Assembly: GCA_002698785.1 (NCBI GenBank)
Contig: PAAG01000019.1
Span: 62,001 to 126,000 of the forward strand
Direction of reading: 5' to 3'
DNA length: 64,000 nt
From: Verrucomicrobiales bacterium
GTDB taxonomy: Bacteria > Verrucomicrobiota > Verrucomicrobiia > Verrucomicrobiales > DEV007
Part shown: one piece after another, positions 52,838 to 62,383 of the stretch
How positions within the stretch are numbered: position 1 is the stretch's first letter
Layout: every line of letters starts with the position of its first letter
Program-made: the position numbers and the translations under genes
Notes under the pieces: model-generated
Told to the model about the DNA's origin: nothing
The model's input: the letters and a program-made list of their open reading frames with translations, nothing else
The model's database searches: none

Positions 52838-54151
52838 ATGCGATTGCTCTCGGTTCTCGTTCTTGGCTTGTGCCTCTCCTCCCTGGCCGCAGATCCTCAC
52901 GAGCAGTGGCCGGGGTTTCGCGGCCCACTACAGACGGGCGTTGCGCCTCACGCTGATCCTCCCGTCGAGTGGAGTGAAGAGAAGAACATCCGCTGGAAAA
53001 CGGAGCTGCCTGGCCTGGGACACTCGTCTCCGGTGGTCTGGGACAACCAAATTTTTCTTACCACTGCCATACCAGCTGGAGAACCCCTTGCAGAGCCCAA
53101 ATACAGCGGGCGCCCCGGCGCACACAACAACCTCCCCATCACCCAGAAGCAGCAATTCGCTGTCCTGGCCTACGATCGCAAAACCGGCGATCAACTCTGG
53201 CAGACAACCGTCAACGAGCAACTTCCCCACGAGGGTGGGCACGAAACCGGTACCTACGCCAGTGCCTCCCCCGTCACCGATGGAGAGCGCGTCTTTGCGT
53301 TCTTCGGATCATACGGTCTCTACTGCCTAGACGGGAAGAGCGGGGAGATCCTCTGGCAAAAGGACCTCGGCGACCAGTTCACGAAACACGGACACGGAGA
53401 AGGCTCCTCCCCCGCCCTTTGGAAAGACACCTTACTAGTCAACTGGGACCATGAGGAAGACTCTTACCTGATCGCCCTCGAAACAACGACCGGAGAAGAA
53501 CGCTGGCGAGCCAAGCGAGAAGAACGCACCAGCTGGTCCACCCCAATCATAGCAACCGTCGATGAAAAACCCCAGGCGATCGTCAGTGCGACTGGAGCGG
53601 TCCGTGGATATGACCTCAATACCGGGAAGGTCATCTGGTGGGCCAAAGGCCTTTCTGACAATGTCGTCGCCACCCCCGTCTACGGCGATGGCATTCTCTA
53701 CGCGCTCAGTTCCTACACATTTCGGGCCGGCATGGCCATCCGCATCGACGATGGCGCAAAAGGTGACCTCGGCAGCACCGACCGCATTCTCTGGCGGACC
53801 AACTCCCGCACTCCCTACATCCCGTCCCCCTTGCTTTACGACGGCATCCTCTACTACCTCGCCCACTACCAGGGTGTCGTCACTCGCAAAGTCGGCGAGA
53901 CCGGAGAAGAGCCCACCGGCCCCTTTCGCATTAACAACATAACCGACGTCTACGCTTCCCCTGTCGCTGCTGCCGGGAAGATCTATTTCGTCGACCGGAG
54001 CGGACTCGTTGCCGTCCTGAGCAACGATCCTGAACCCCAGCTCCTCGGCTCAAACTTTCTCGAAGACTCCTTCAGCGCCACCCCCGCCCTCGTCGGCGAT
54101 CTATTAATCCTCCGTGGCCAGAACTATCTCTATTCCATTGGGCAGGAGTAA
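52838..54151 (+). CDS. exported PQQ-like beta-propeller protein
   Basis: 437 residues from ATG 52838 with signal peptide RLLSVLVLGLCLSSLAADP; the frame extends back to 52700 inside the preceding gene. Repeated blade motifs of the WxxxxxGxxxW type: FRGPLQTGVAPHADPPVEWS, GLYCLDGKSGEILWQKDLGD, LVNWDHEEDSYLIALETTTG, EERWRAKREERTSWSTPI, AVRGYDLNTGKVIWWAKG. This is an eight-bladed PQQ-like repeat protein of the kind called outer membrane protein assembly BamB-like or alcohol-dehydrogenase-like. No lipobox and no PQQ site were seen, so a scaffold role is likely. It follows the VOC gene by 4 bases. Confidence 0.85.
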   Translation: MRLLSVLVLGLCLSSLAADPHEQWPGFRGPLQTGVAPHADPPVEWSEEKNIRWKTELPGLGHSSPVVWDNQIFLTTAIPAGEPLAEPKYSGRPGAHNNLPITQKQQFAVLAYDRKTGDQLWQTTVNEQLPHEGGHETGTYASASPVTDGERVFAFFGSYGLYCLDGKSGEILWQKDLGDQFTKHGHGEGSSPALWKDTLLVNWDHEEDSYLIALETTTGEERWRAKREERTSWSTPIIATVDEKPQAIVSATGAVRGYDLNTGKVIWWAKGLSDNVVATPVYGDGILYALSSYTFRAGMAIRIDDGAKGDLGSTDRILWRTNSRTPYIPSPLLYDGILYYLAHYQGVVTRKVGETGEEPTGPFRINNITDVYASPVAAAGKIYFVDRSGLVAVLSNDPEPQLLGSNFLEDSFSATPALVGDLLILRGQNYLYSIGQE

Positions 54152-54224
54152 CCAAAGGCAAAAAGACTACTAACCGTAGCAACTTGCACTTTGCACACCC
54201 AATCAGATAAGAAACGCCACCCTC

Positions 54225-54262
54225 TTGAAGGTCTTGACATATATTTATATAGCATTACTTCT
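54225..54262 (+). promoter_or_regulatory. A/T-rich promoter-like region of the TIR gene
   Basis: TTGACA lies at 54234-54239 in a very A/T-rich run (TTGACATATATTTATATAGC). No well-placed -10 of good match was found (TTACTT at 54255, spacing 15; TTGAAG at 54225 is an alternative -35). The ATG at 54311 is about 50 bases downstream. Confidence 0.3.
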
Positions 54263-54310
54263 ATTACTAACCCTATCAAACACCAAATCCAGCCTCCGCA
54301 GGCACTCTGT

Positions 54311-54898
54311 ATGTCACTCTTCACCATTGACGATATCCATTCCGCAGCGATCAAAGAAACGGGAGCCACCAACGAGAATGACTTTTCAGAGAAAGCAGAT
54401 GCGCTACTGCTCGAGCAGTTCATCGACCAGGCAACCGTCAATCGTTTCGACATCTATCTCACCCATGCCTGCAGTGGAAAGAAGGTCGTTGTTGGCACCT
54501 ACTGTCTTCTTCGAAAAATGGGTTTCACCGTTTACGTGGACTGGATCCACGATCGCCACATCGATCGCACTACAATCAATCCCGCGACTGCGGACACACT
54601 CCAGCAGCGCATGCTTCAATGCGAGTCTCTGATGTTCATCACAACGCGTCGCTGCACGACATCTGAGTGGATGCCCTGGGAGTGCGGCTATTTTGATGGC
54701 CATGGCGGCCGCGTCGCGATTCTCCCCATCGTCGACCAGCCTGCGGAAACCTATGAGGGACGCGAGTTTCTCGGATTCTATCCTTTCATCTCCCGCAGCC
54801 ACCTTGGTTCCGGAAAAAACCAACTGCGGATCCATAACCCTCGCGAACCCGCCCGCTCTTCGTTCTACGAGAATTGGATCGATGGAGAGAATCCCTGA
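54311..54898 (+). CDS. stand-alone TIR-domain protein
   Basis: 195 residues from ATG 54311; an upstream frame to 54191 gives no protein-like sequence. The TIR fold covers about 43-185: RFDIYLTHACSGKKVVVGTY, KMGFTVYVDWIHDRHIDRTT, PATADTLQQRMLQCESLMFI, then SEWMPWECGYFDG with Glu124 as candidate catalytic residue and RVAILPIVDQ. This belongs to the short prokaryotic TIR family in which the WxxxE-like motif supports NAD cleavage. Many such proteins belong to anti-phage systems with a sensor partner, but none is adjacent: a propeller gene lies upstream and a beta-helix gene downstream. An orphan defence effector or part of an unrecognised system is inferred. Sequence before it is A/T-rich. Confidence 0.83.
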   Translation: MSLFTIDDIHSAAIKETGATNENDFSEKADALLLEQFIDQATVNRFDIYLTHACSGKKVVVGTYCLLRKMGFTVYVDWIHDRHIDRTTINPATADTLQQRMLQCESLMFITTRRCTTSEWMPWECGYFDGHGGRVAILPIVDQPAETYEGREFLGFYPFISRSHLGSGKNQLRIHNPREPARSSFYENWIDGENP

Positions 54899-55015
54899 GT
54901 GAGCAGGTCCGTTCGACCACGCACTTTGCCCGCTTCACTTTTCTGAATCGAAAAGTATTGTGGCCTCTGTATTTACCGCGTAGGGAAAAAGCAGTCTGGA
55001 ATCTCCTCCTGCAGC

Positions 55016-56332
55016 ATGAAAACACATCTCTTCCTGGCCGCAATCGCAGCAATTCTCAGCGTTGAGCTTCCCGCCTACGCAGCGGACTACTACGTGTCTG
55101 CCAGCACCGGTAAGGGAAAGTCAGCCAGTAAGGAAGAACCCGCCAAGGATCTCGGGAATATCCTTTCGAAACTCCTCCCCGGAGACACCGTCCACATTGC
55201 CGGCGGCACCTACACCGGTCGCGGAGACAACGGCAGCGACGTCATTACCGTGCCCGTGAGTCTGATCGGCGGATACAGCGACGACTTTACTACTCGCGAT
55301 CCATGGGGCGAGCACCGCACCATTTTCGGAGGCGACAACCTCAGTGAAAACTTCGATGGCGGTCCACGCGTCATGATCGATCTGATGCGCTACCGGGAGA
55401 AAGAGATGCCACCTATCCTCGTCGACGGTCTGATCTTCGATGAGTCGAGCCGCAACCGTTACGTCAGCAAGAACAAGCTGGAAATCGTCCGCATGGCAAA
55501 CCCCAAGACCGGAGAGAACCCGACTCCGTCACAGGGTTCCCTTGTCATTCGAGCAAGCAAAACAGGCAATTTTGATCCCGGCGCCCACTGGGACATCACC
55601 GTGACCAACTGCGCCATTCTCAATTCTGCCCCTACGCAAGGGGTCCTCTCTGTCGCGGGCCACAAAGGGACGAAGGTGAAGATCCTGAACAATCTTCTCA
55701 TCAACAATACCGGCACCGCAATTCTCGCAGGAACCAAATACGTAGGCGAAGAAGAGCCGCCCTCTTTTGAAATCGCAAACAACACCGTCCTCTTTACCTG
55801 GAAATACGAGCCCGGTGCTCAGAGCTATTCTGGCAATTCCTTCAAAGCTGACGGCAACACGAGCGTGAACTTACGCAACAACGTCTTCGCCTTCGCGGAC
55901 CGAGTCGGAATTCACAATGCCGCCAAAGCCAATTTGCTTTTGAAGGAAAACCTCATACTTGGCAATTTTGATACTGACTACCTTGAGTTCGACACCCGCA
56001 TCGACCTCGCAGACATCGAAGATGAGGCGGAGTATCTGAACGAGAATTCCACCGACAATGTCTCAGAGGAGATCAGCATTCCGGTCAGCGGAGACTGGCT
56101 GAAGCTCTATGGATCTCGTGAACTCATTGATCGCACAGCTCGCGAGGCCGACATTGAAGAGCAGGAAACAATCGTGAACGAGTTTCGACGCATTCTTGGG
56201 CTACCACTCCAAGCCGAAGTCACTACAGAGCCCAAGACTCCCGTCTGGCTTCCGAGTATCCCACTCGAAGAGGCCCTCGCTGCCGGGGATAAGCCCTACA
56301 ACGGAAAGTATGGATGCGCTCGGCCACAGTGA
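55016..56332 (+). CDS. exported right-handed beta-helix protein
   Basis: 438 residues. Signal peptide (FLAAIAAILSVELPAYAAD) and then the start of a parallel beta-helix: LLPGDTVHIAGGTYTGRG, PVSLIGGYSDDFTTRDPWGE, HWDITVTNCAILNSAPTQGV, NTGTAILAGTKYVGEEEPPS and FEIANNTVLFTWKYEPGAQS. The repeated NNTVLF and INNTG blades resemble pectate-lyase-like polysaccharide-binding or -cutting proteins. No catalytic Asp/Arg set was pinned down. The C-terminal 90 residues are acidic and helical. It follows the TIR gene by 117 bases and is preceded by no clear promoter. Confidence 0.78.
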   Translation: MKTHLFLAAIAAILSVELPAYAADYYVSASTGKGKSASKEEPAKDLGNILSKLLPGDTVHIAGGTYTGRGDNGSDVITVPVSLIGGYSDDFTTRDPWGEHRTIFGGDNLSENFDGGPRVMIDLMRYREKEMPPILVDGLIFDESSRNRYVSKNKLEIVRMANPKTGENPTPSQGSLVIRASKTGNFDPGAHWDITVTNCAILNSAPTQGVLSVAGHKGTKVKILNNLLINNTGTAILAGTKYVGEEEPPSFEIANNTVLFTWKYEPGAQSYSGNSFKADGNTSVNLRNNVFAFADRVGIHNAAKANLLLKENLILGNFDTDYLEFDTRIDLADIEDEAEYLNENSTDNVSEEISIPVSGDWLKLYGSRELIDRTAREADIEEQETIVNEFRRILGLPLQAEVTTEPKTPVWLPSIPLEEALAAGDKPYNGKYGCARPQ

Positions 56333-56351
56333 AGTAGTGGCCGACCTGCTC

Positions 56352-56373
56352 AGGTAGAATTCTCTACCTAGAA
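56352..56373 (+). terminator. possible weak terminator after the beta-helix gene
   Basis: AGGTAGA (56352-56358) pairs with TCTACCT (56363-56369) around ATTC. A mixed A/T stretch (AGAATTTCCTTTTG) follows. Stem energy is low and the position fits only loosely. Confidence 0.3.
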
Positions 56374-56414
56374 TTTCCTTTTGTTCGTGGCTGAGGTCTT
56401 CTAGCCTTGGGACG

Positions 56415-58391
56415 ATGTTCTTTGGCTCTAACGATATTACGATCGGACTTCTTATCGCACTGAGCACAGTCTCGTTGCACAGCCCGTCCGCAGCCCAGGA
56501 CGAGCCGCTCGCCCCGAATGAATGGATCGTAAAAACCTATTCTTTCCCTTCTCACGAGCTGAACTATGGATTCGGCTATAAGAGTGATCCCTTCGAAACA
56601 ACTCCGCCGCCGGAAAAAAATACGATACTCAAAGCACCTCAACTCCCGCCGCCAAACGCCTCGGAGAGCGTGATCGAAGACTTCATGGTACGCAGCCATC
56701 ACGTGCTTGCCGAATATTGCAAACTCGACCACTACACGTTTCCCGAAGGTTCTATTCTTCTTTTCGATCCGAAGACGTTCACCCTCACCGCGAGGCTACC
56801 TCGAGCCTATCATGATGATCTCCAGTTTTTGGTTTCCAGCTTTCTTTTAGGAACGGATTCTTATCTCGAAACCGAGCTGGTGATCCTGGAGGCTCCAGCA
56901 GCAACTGTCCGAGCCCTTCTCGACGGAGTGTCGCTCAACACGGACCAAAGCGTTGAGCTTCAGCAACTCGAAGAGGCGGCTCAATCAGGAAACGCAGAAA
57001 TCCTTTATCGCGGGCGACTCGATTGCCGAAGCGGGCAGAGGGCCAGCCTTCAAGTTCCAGAGGAGCAATCCACTCCGAAAGCGATATCTATCAATCAAGA
57101 TGGCTCTATCAACTACCTACAGGATCAAGATGATAAGAAGCCGATCCTTGAAATCGATGCTGTGCTTTCTCCCGAGGAGGAGATCATCGACATTCAAAGC
57201 TCCCTGGCTTACCACTACTCTCCCGTTCTTCGGCGGCTTCCTGAAATCGATGTTGCGGGTAGGACGATACCGCAGACCGTAACCGATCACCTTTCTTCGA
57301 GTCTCGTTTCACAGCACTCTTACCACAGGAATCAGGCTGTTCTACTCTCCGCATGGACCCCTCCTGTCGTTGCCGATTCAGATGAAGCTCACCAGACTCT
57401 TCATGCAGCATTTCTTACAGGGAAGGTCGTGAGACTTCTTCCTGACACGATCCCCCTTCTTGAGGAATACATTACCAACCATGGGGAAACGTTATTCCCT
57501 ATCCCGCAAACCCCACCCAAACCACCACATGCAGGCAATAGCGGGATGGAAACACTTGAGATTCCCTGCCCGCCAATCTTTGCTTCGTATAACGGTGGTG
57601 CTCCCGCCGATCCCTTCAGCACAGAACCGTCCTTAAGCCGACCTTCTATCAGAATCAGTTCAGTGCGCGAAGCGCTGGAAAGCGCGGGTGTCGAGTTTCC
57701 TGAAGGGGCCTACGCACGTTACAGCACCGAAACTTCGATGCTCCTAGTCCGCAATCTACCGGAGCAACTCGAACTCGTGCAAGCATATGTCGACAGCATA
57801 ATGTACGATGGAATCGGCAGGGTGCCGGTGTTCACCTTTCACGTCATCGAAGGATCGCGAGAGGTCATCAATGAATCTCTCAAAAATACCAGCGGTCACC
57901 ACGATCATACGGAGGAGTGGAAACGCATCAAAGATAGCGGCGAAACAACCATGCTGGGAACCTGGTGGCACGGATCTCGAAGCGGTCAGCGCTCGACCCA
58001 AGTCTCTGGCCGTGAATACATTTTTCCCATCACAGAACAGGAAGACGGCAGCCCATTGCCAGATGGGCTTGCCTGCGAATTCGATTCGGAGTTGGTGGGC
58101 ACCATCATTGAGGTCGACCCCGTTATCGGTGTAGACAATTACACAATCGATGTACACCTTTCCTTTCAGCATGACTATGCTCCCCCATTGATCTCCGGGA
58201 AAGAAGGACAATTGGCAGAGCCTATTCCTCTTCCAGATCTGACCACGACGTTCTACCGAGCCACGATCGAGACACAGACTGTGGTCCAAGCGGGAACAAT
58301 GCGCCTCCTAGGGACCTGGCAGCCGGAGGGTTCGAACACTATGCAGGCCCTTTTCATGAGAGTTGACCTACTCTCAGTCAGCGGCAATTGA
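56415..58391 (+). CDS. exported protein with secretin-like repeated domains
   Basis: 658 residues. Signal-like N-terminus (ITIGLLIALSTVSLHSPSA). Two units resemble the N-domains of secretins: FPEGSILLFDPKTFTLTARL followed by RAYHDDLQFLV near residues 110-145, and FPEGAYARYSTETSMLLVRN followed by LPEQLELVQAYVDSI near 435-470. After each is a beta-rich region, for example EEIIDIQSSLAYHYSPVL and TIIEVDPVIGVDNYTIDV, with LEIDAVLSP before. These are like the periplasmic domains of type II/III/IV secretion proteins, but there is no complete secretin pore domain. May assemble with another secretin or serve as a pilus-like or receptor protein. Confidence 0.62.
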   Translation: MFFGSNDITIGLLIALSTVSLHSPSAAQDEPLAPNEWIVKTYSFPSHELNYGFGYKSDPFETTPPPEKNTILKAPQLPPPNASESVIEDFMVRSHHVLAEYCKLDHYTFPEGSILLFDPKTFTLTARLPRAYHDDLQFLVSSFLLGTDSYLETELVILEAPAATVRALLDGVSLNTDQSVELQQLEEAAQSGNAEILYRGRLDCRSGQRASLQVPEEQSTPKAISINQDGSINYLQDQDDKKPILEIDAVLSPEEEIIDIQSSLAYHYSPVLRRLPEIDVAGRTIPQTVTDHLSSSLVSQHSYHRNQAVLLSAWTPPVVADSDEAHQTLHAAFLTGKVVRLLPDTIPLLEEYITNHGETLFPIPQTPPKPPHAGNSGMETLEIPCPPIFASYNGGAPADPFSTEPSLSRPSIRISSVREALESAGVEFPEGAYARYSTETSMLLVRNLPEQLELVQAYVDSIMYDGIGRVPVFTFHVIEGSREVINESLKNTSGHHDHTEEWKRIKDSGETTMLGTWWHGSRSGQRSTQVSGREYIFPITEQEDGSPLPDGLACEFDSELVGTIIEVDPVIGVDNYTIDVHLSFQHDYAPPLISGKEGQLAEPIPLPDLTTTFYRATIETQTVVQAGTMRLLGTWQPEGSNTMQALFMRVDLLSVSGN

Positions 58392-58515
58392 GCCATGTTC
58401 ACGAAAGGCGCGTTCTTCTAGACACAATCCCGGTCGAATATTTCTCTATTTTATATGCATAGTGACTTCGATGCATTCGTCCATTCAAGGTAGGAATCCC
58501 TTGTCCCCTGAAACT

Positions 58516-60573
58516 ATGAACTGTGTCTCACTTCCATCCACTACTTCGTGGATCACTTCTCTTGTACTCGTTTTTCTCACCTGCCTCGGATGCACATTGC
58601 CGTCGCAGGCCTTAAACGTGACGGTCAATAACGACTCCGATTCCGGAGCTGGCAGTTTACGCCAGGCTATTGCAGATGCCATCGCCTCCGGCGATCCGAC
58701 GAACCGCATTCAGTTTGCGGGAAGTCTCGACGGACAGACGATCACCCTTACCACTGGTCAGATTGCAATCAATTCTGCCAACGACTTTGAAATCGACGCT
58801 TCTTCTCTCCCGAACAAAGTAAAGATTTCCGGGAACTTCAACGACCGTATTCTCGATCTCGAAGGTTCCGGTTCTTTCTCCCTCAAGAATATCATATTCA
58901 CCGCTGGTCTCGCGCCGGATGGCAGCGGTGGCGTAGGTGAAGAGGGCGGGGCCATACGCGCCATAGATGATGTAAATCTCACTATAATGAGCTGTGATTT
59001 CGAAACCAACGGCGCCGGCGACGGTGACGCAGGCTTTTCCGGAGGCGACGGCGGAGGACTATATTTCCGCGGAAACCACTTCCAGGCAGAAAGTTGTACC
59101 TTTCGCCAAAACTTTGCAGGAGATGGCGGTATTGCATCCGGTGGCAGTACCGGACGCGGAGGGAATGGAGGCGGAATTGCTATCTCAGATATCATAGGAA
59201 GTGCCACTCTTCTGAATTGCGAATTCGTGCTCAACGAGGGCGGTATCAGCCCCGACGCGAGTGGCGCCGACGATTCAAACAGCGGTGGTAGCGGCGGCGG
59301 TATCTATATTTCCACACAGGACTCCGTAACTCTGGAACGGTGCACATTTACGGGAAATTCCGGGGGTGATGGAGGCGATGCCGTAAATGGAGCCGCCGGT
59401 TTTGGAGGAAGCGGAGGGGCCATCTTCATCAGCCAACACAATTCCGCTGGCTCCCTCATCACGATTCTCGATTGTTCCATCGGGCAGAACACTACGGGAA
59501 ATCCTGGTTCATCGTCTTTCGGGACTAACTTTTCAGGAGGAAGCGGTGGAGGAGTTTATATTTCGGGAGGAAACGTTCTTCTCGCCAACAACCTTGTTCT
59601 GTTCAACCAGACCGGCACCGGGGGTGCAGGTGGCGCATCGGGCGGTGGAATTGCCATCACACCATCGAACATCAATCCCAATGTCGACATCTTCAATACG
59701 ACCATTGTCGTAAACGTGGCGGAGGATAAGGGCGGCGGCATCTACTGCACAGCCGGCACAACGAACGTTATCCATTGCACCATTATTCAGAATAATGGTT
59801 CCAACAAAGGCGGTGGTGTTCTTGCTAGCGATGTCGGAGGCTTAGGTTCCACCGTGAACGTAGAAAACAGCGTCGTTACTCTCAATGCCGCTACCTCGAT
59901 CGCCCAGATCGGATCCGAAGGTCTCGGCGCACTCGCGGAACAAGGTTTCAATTTCACAACGGGAGATCCGATGGTCAATACTTTGGCCAACAATGGTGGT
60001 TTCTCTGACTCACTGAAGCCCATGCCAGGCTCTCCCCTGATCGACGCAGGCGTTCCCTCACTGAGCATTCCTATTATCGACCAGCGCGGGTTTGATCGCA
60101 TTTTTGGCTCCGCTCCCGATGTAGGGGCAGTCGAACTCACCTACCTGACCGACAATCGAATCGGCAAAAAGAAGAACCCTGCCACACATAAAATAGACAA
60201 CGTCTACACACCTACCGGCGCGGGGCAGGTTCAGCGAGTTAAGCTCAAAGGACGGAAGTTCAGCAAATTCTGGACCTCCCTTGAGATTGACGGAGACACC
60301 GACTCTATCCTTATGAAAGGAAGCAAGGTCAAACGGACCTACAAAATGAAGAATTTCATCCTCACTGGAGGCCGCACCAACGTCACGGCAGCATTGAAAC
60401 GCGGGCTTCTCTTGATCGACGTTCCGATGGGTTCGACTCGGCAGTTTGAGCACAGAGTGAAAGCAAAGCGCCCCGGCCCAATGCCCAAGCTCAAGTATAA
60501 ACTGACAGCAACATCTCAGTCGGCAACATTTTCTACCGATGTCGTAAAGGCTAAGGTCATACCTGGAAAGTAG
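58516..60573 (+). CDS. large exported beta-helix (choice-of-anchor-type) protein
   Basis: 685 residues from ATG 58516, which gives the signal SWITSLVLVFLTCLGCTLPS with cleavage near PSQA; the frame is open to 58363 inside the preceding gene. The protein has an LNVTVNNDSDSGAGSLRQAI start typical of CSLREA/choice-of-anchor-type surface proteins and then a glycine-rich parallel beta-helix with repeated GGDGGGLYFRG, GGSGGGIYISTQDSVTLERC and GGSGGAIFIS. The C-terminal 130 residues are a compact basic domain (RVKLKGRKFSKFWTSLEIDG). Likely surface-exposed with adhesion or carbohydrate binding. Start choice is uncertain; ATG 58471 is the alternative. Confidence 0.77.
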   Translation: MNCVSLPSTTSWITSLVLVFLTCLGCTLPSQALNVTVNNDSDSGAGSLRQAIADAIASGDPTNRIQFAGSLDGQTITLTTGQIAINSANDFEIDASSLPNKVKISGNFNDRILDLEGSGSFSLKNIIFTAGLAPDGSGGVGEEGGAIRAIDDVNLTIMSCDFETNGAGDGDAGFSGGDGGGLYFRGNHFQAESCTFRQNFAGDGGIASGGSTGRGGNGGGIAISDIIGSATLLNCEFVLNEGGISPDASGADDSNSGGSGGGIYISTQDSVTLERCTFTGNSGGDGGDAVNGAAGFGGSGGAIFISQHNSAGSLITILDCSIGQNTTGNPGSSSFGTNFSGGSGGGVYISGGNVLLANNLVLFNQTGTGGAGGASGGGIAITPSNINPNVDIFNTTIVVNVAEDKGGGIYCTAGTTNVIHCTIIQNNGSNKGGGVLASDVGGLGSTVNVENSVVTLNAATSIAQIGSEGLGALAEQGFNFTTGDPMVNTLANNGGFSDSLKPMPGSPLIDAGVPSLSIPIIDQRGFDRIFGSAPDVGAVELTYLTDNRIGKKKNPATHKIDNVYTPTGAGQVQRVKLKGRKFSKFWTSLEIDGDTDSILMKGSKVKRTYKMKNFILTGGRTNVTAALKRGLLLIDVPMGSTRQFEHRVKAKRPGPMPKLKYKLTATSQSATFSTDVVKAKVIPGK

Positions 60574-60648
60574 GTTCCGCCATTTTCCAATTGTCAAAGA
60601 ACTAGTTTCTTCTCATGATATCCATGGAATTCTGCCTATATATAAATC

Positions 60649-61572
60649 ATGAAATACCCCTTATTCTGGGCCGGACTCGTTTCCTGCCTGATTGTGTCTC
60701 TCGTCACCACTGTTCGTGGCGAACCGCGAACGTGGACAGCCACTGATGGTAGGGAGATCGAGGCCGAATACATTTCCTCCACCGATACCTCGGTCAAAGT
60801 TCGGATCACATCTTCTCGACAGGAGTATGATATCCCGCTCGATCGCCTCTCCCAGCAAGACCGCGACTGGATCGCTGAGGCCAACAAGCCAAAACCGATA
60901 GAAGGAGAATACGCCAAACTCGTCACAGGTGACTGGGTCCTCGAGAATCACGGCGATCTTCCCTACGGCTTCTATGGTTCCACCGATTTCAGTGCCGATG
61001 AGAAATACCCTCTCGTCATCACTCTTCATGGAAAGAGCCAGAATAACGAAAATGGCAAACAGCTTGGGCTCGGAAAGAAATTCGCCAACGAAACCAACTT
61101 CGCCGCCCGTCCCTGTTTCGTTCTCTCTCCCCTGTGCTACCAACCGTTCGGCGCCACCGGCGGTGGGTGGGACGATAAGCCCGGCGAAGAAGTAATAGAC
61201 CTCGTGTCTACGTTGGTCGAAAACCTGCCCATCGATCCGGACCGCATCTATCTGCTCGGATTTTCCATGGGAGGTTTTGGGGTTTGCCACCTCATGTCGG
61301 TAGAACCCGATCTTTTCGCCGCTGGGGTAGCCATTGCCGGATACGAGTATGGAGCGGCCATCGGAGAGCTGAAAAAGGAGCCGATCTGGCTTTTCCAGGC
61401 AGCGGACGATCCTGTTGTCGAGGTCGATGGCGCCCGGGCCATGGCCGAGGAGCTGAAACGATCAAAGGTTTTCAAATACACCGAATTCGAGACAGGTGGC
61501 CATGGGATTTCGGGACAGGTCCTGGACGACACCTCCGTGCACGAGTGGCTTTTTGAGCAGCGGAACGAGTAA
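60649..61572 (+). CDS. exported SHD1-domain esterase/hydrolase
   Basis: 307 residues. Signal peptide (FWAGLVSCLIVSLVTTVRGE). Residues 27-80 are an SHD1-like domain (RTWTATDGREIEAEYISSTD, PLDRLSQQDRDWI) as also found in the metallopeptidase at 40471. About 115-300 is an alpha/beta hydrolase of the PHB-depolymerase or feruloyl-esterase type: YPLVITLHGKSQNNENGK, nucleophile Ser206 in LLGFSMGGFG, candidate acid Asp253 or Asp254 in FQAADDPVVE and His285 in ETGGHGISG. Oxyanion and triad positions fit. It probably acts in the periplasm on an ester-linked polysaccharide or lipid. It stands alone, 75 bases after the preceding gene. Confidence 0.85.
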   Translation: MKYPLFWAGLVSCLIVSLVTTVRGEPRTWTATDGREIEAEYISSTDTSVKVRITSSRQEYDIPLDRLSQQDRDWIAEANKPKPIEGEYAKLVTGDWVLENHGDLPYGFYGSTDFSADEKYPLVITLHGKSQNNENGKQLGLGKKFANETNFAARPCFVLSPLCYQPFGATGGGWDDKPGEEVIDLVSTLVENLPIDPDRIYLLGFSMGGFGVCHLMSVEPDLFAAGVAIAGYEYGAAIGELKKEPIWLFQAADDPVVEVDGARAMAEELKRSKVFKYTEFETGGHGISGQVLDDTSVHEWLFEQRNE

Positions 61573-61634
61573 ACGCCCCCATATGGAAAGATGGACTGGA
61601 TTTCTCCGCCTGGGAGCCGACCGTCCTCTTTTCT

Positions 61635-62381
61635 ATGAAACCCTCCGAAGCGTTTTACAAATTCTCTCAAAAAGAGATCAATGGTGCTCTGCTGATGCGC
61701 AGCGTTGTCAGCTACTCAGGCTACATCTTGCCTGCGAGCCTTCAACATGCACCGTTCGACGTCTACTTCGGGGAAGGAGAAGACCTGACTTTCTATTTGT
61801 TCGAGGACAACGAGAATTTCGAACTCTGGTGCGAGGAGAACGATCAAGAGCAGCTGTTTACCGGCCCTTTCTCCGGTTGGGATATTGTTCCTCACTTGCG
61901 AGATTCTTTGCAGTTTCTCAACATCAACTCCGAGGCCGATCACGCCTTTCACTATCAGAACCGTCAAATCCCGCAGCTGAAGAAACTGGCGGAAGCGATC
62001 GCCATCGAAACGGCGATGCACGATAAAGCGCGGGCCGACGAGTTCTTTGATCGCCTGAAGCGATACGAGGACTTTAAAATGCTCTTCCGTTCGGGTGGTG
62101 AAACAGGAATGCAGCTCGTCCTTGCACCGGACAATCAGGGGCGAAAGCTCATCCCCATCTTTACAGCCGAAGATTCGTTCCAACTGTTTCTCGACCAGAT
62201 GACTCCCATTATCCAAAAGGAGGTTTGCAGTCCCTATGTGATGACTCGAAAAGGAACTGAACTCTTTGCCCAGCTCGCGACGATTCCTGCAGACGGAGTT
62301 GTCTTCAATCCGGTTGGCTATGCTCGCCCGAAGGCATTCGCGATGCAGTTCTGCAATGTGATCGCAAATCACCAAGCTTAG
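61635..62381 (+). CDS. SseB-like protein
   Basis: 248 residues, no export signal. The C-terminal half has the SseB_N pattern: GRKLIPIFTAEDSFQLFLDQ, then RKGTELFAQLATIPADGVVF, NPVGYARPKAF. In Gram-negative relatives SseB-like domains enhance or regulate other activities, but no single function is known. The N-terminal 120 residues have YILPASLQHAPFDVYFGEGE and DLTFYLFEDNENFELWCEEN, a separate aromatic- and acid-rich region. Starts 62 bases after the esterase gene and may be transcribed with it. Nothing of note follows except a terminator-like hairpin. Confidence 0.68.
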   Translation: MKPSEAFYKFSQKEINGALLMRSVVSYSGYILPASLQHAPFDVYFGEGEDLTFYLFEDNENFELWCEENDQEQLFTGPFSGWDIVPHLRDSLQFLNINSEADHAFHYQNRQIPQLKKLAEAIAIETAMHDKARADEFFDRLKRYEDFKMLFRSGGETGMQLVLAPDNQGRKLIPIFTAEDSFQLFLDQMTPIIQKEVCSPYVMTRKGTELFAQLATIPADGVVFNPVGYARPKAFAMQFCNVIANHQA

Positions 62382-62383
62382 CA

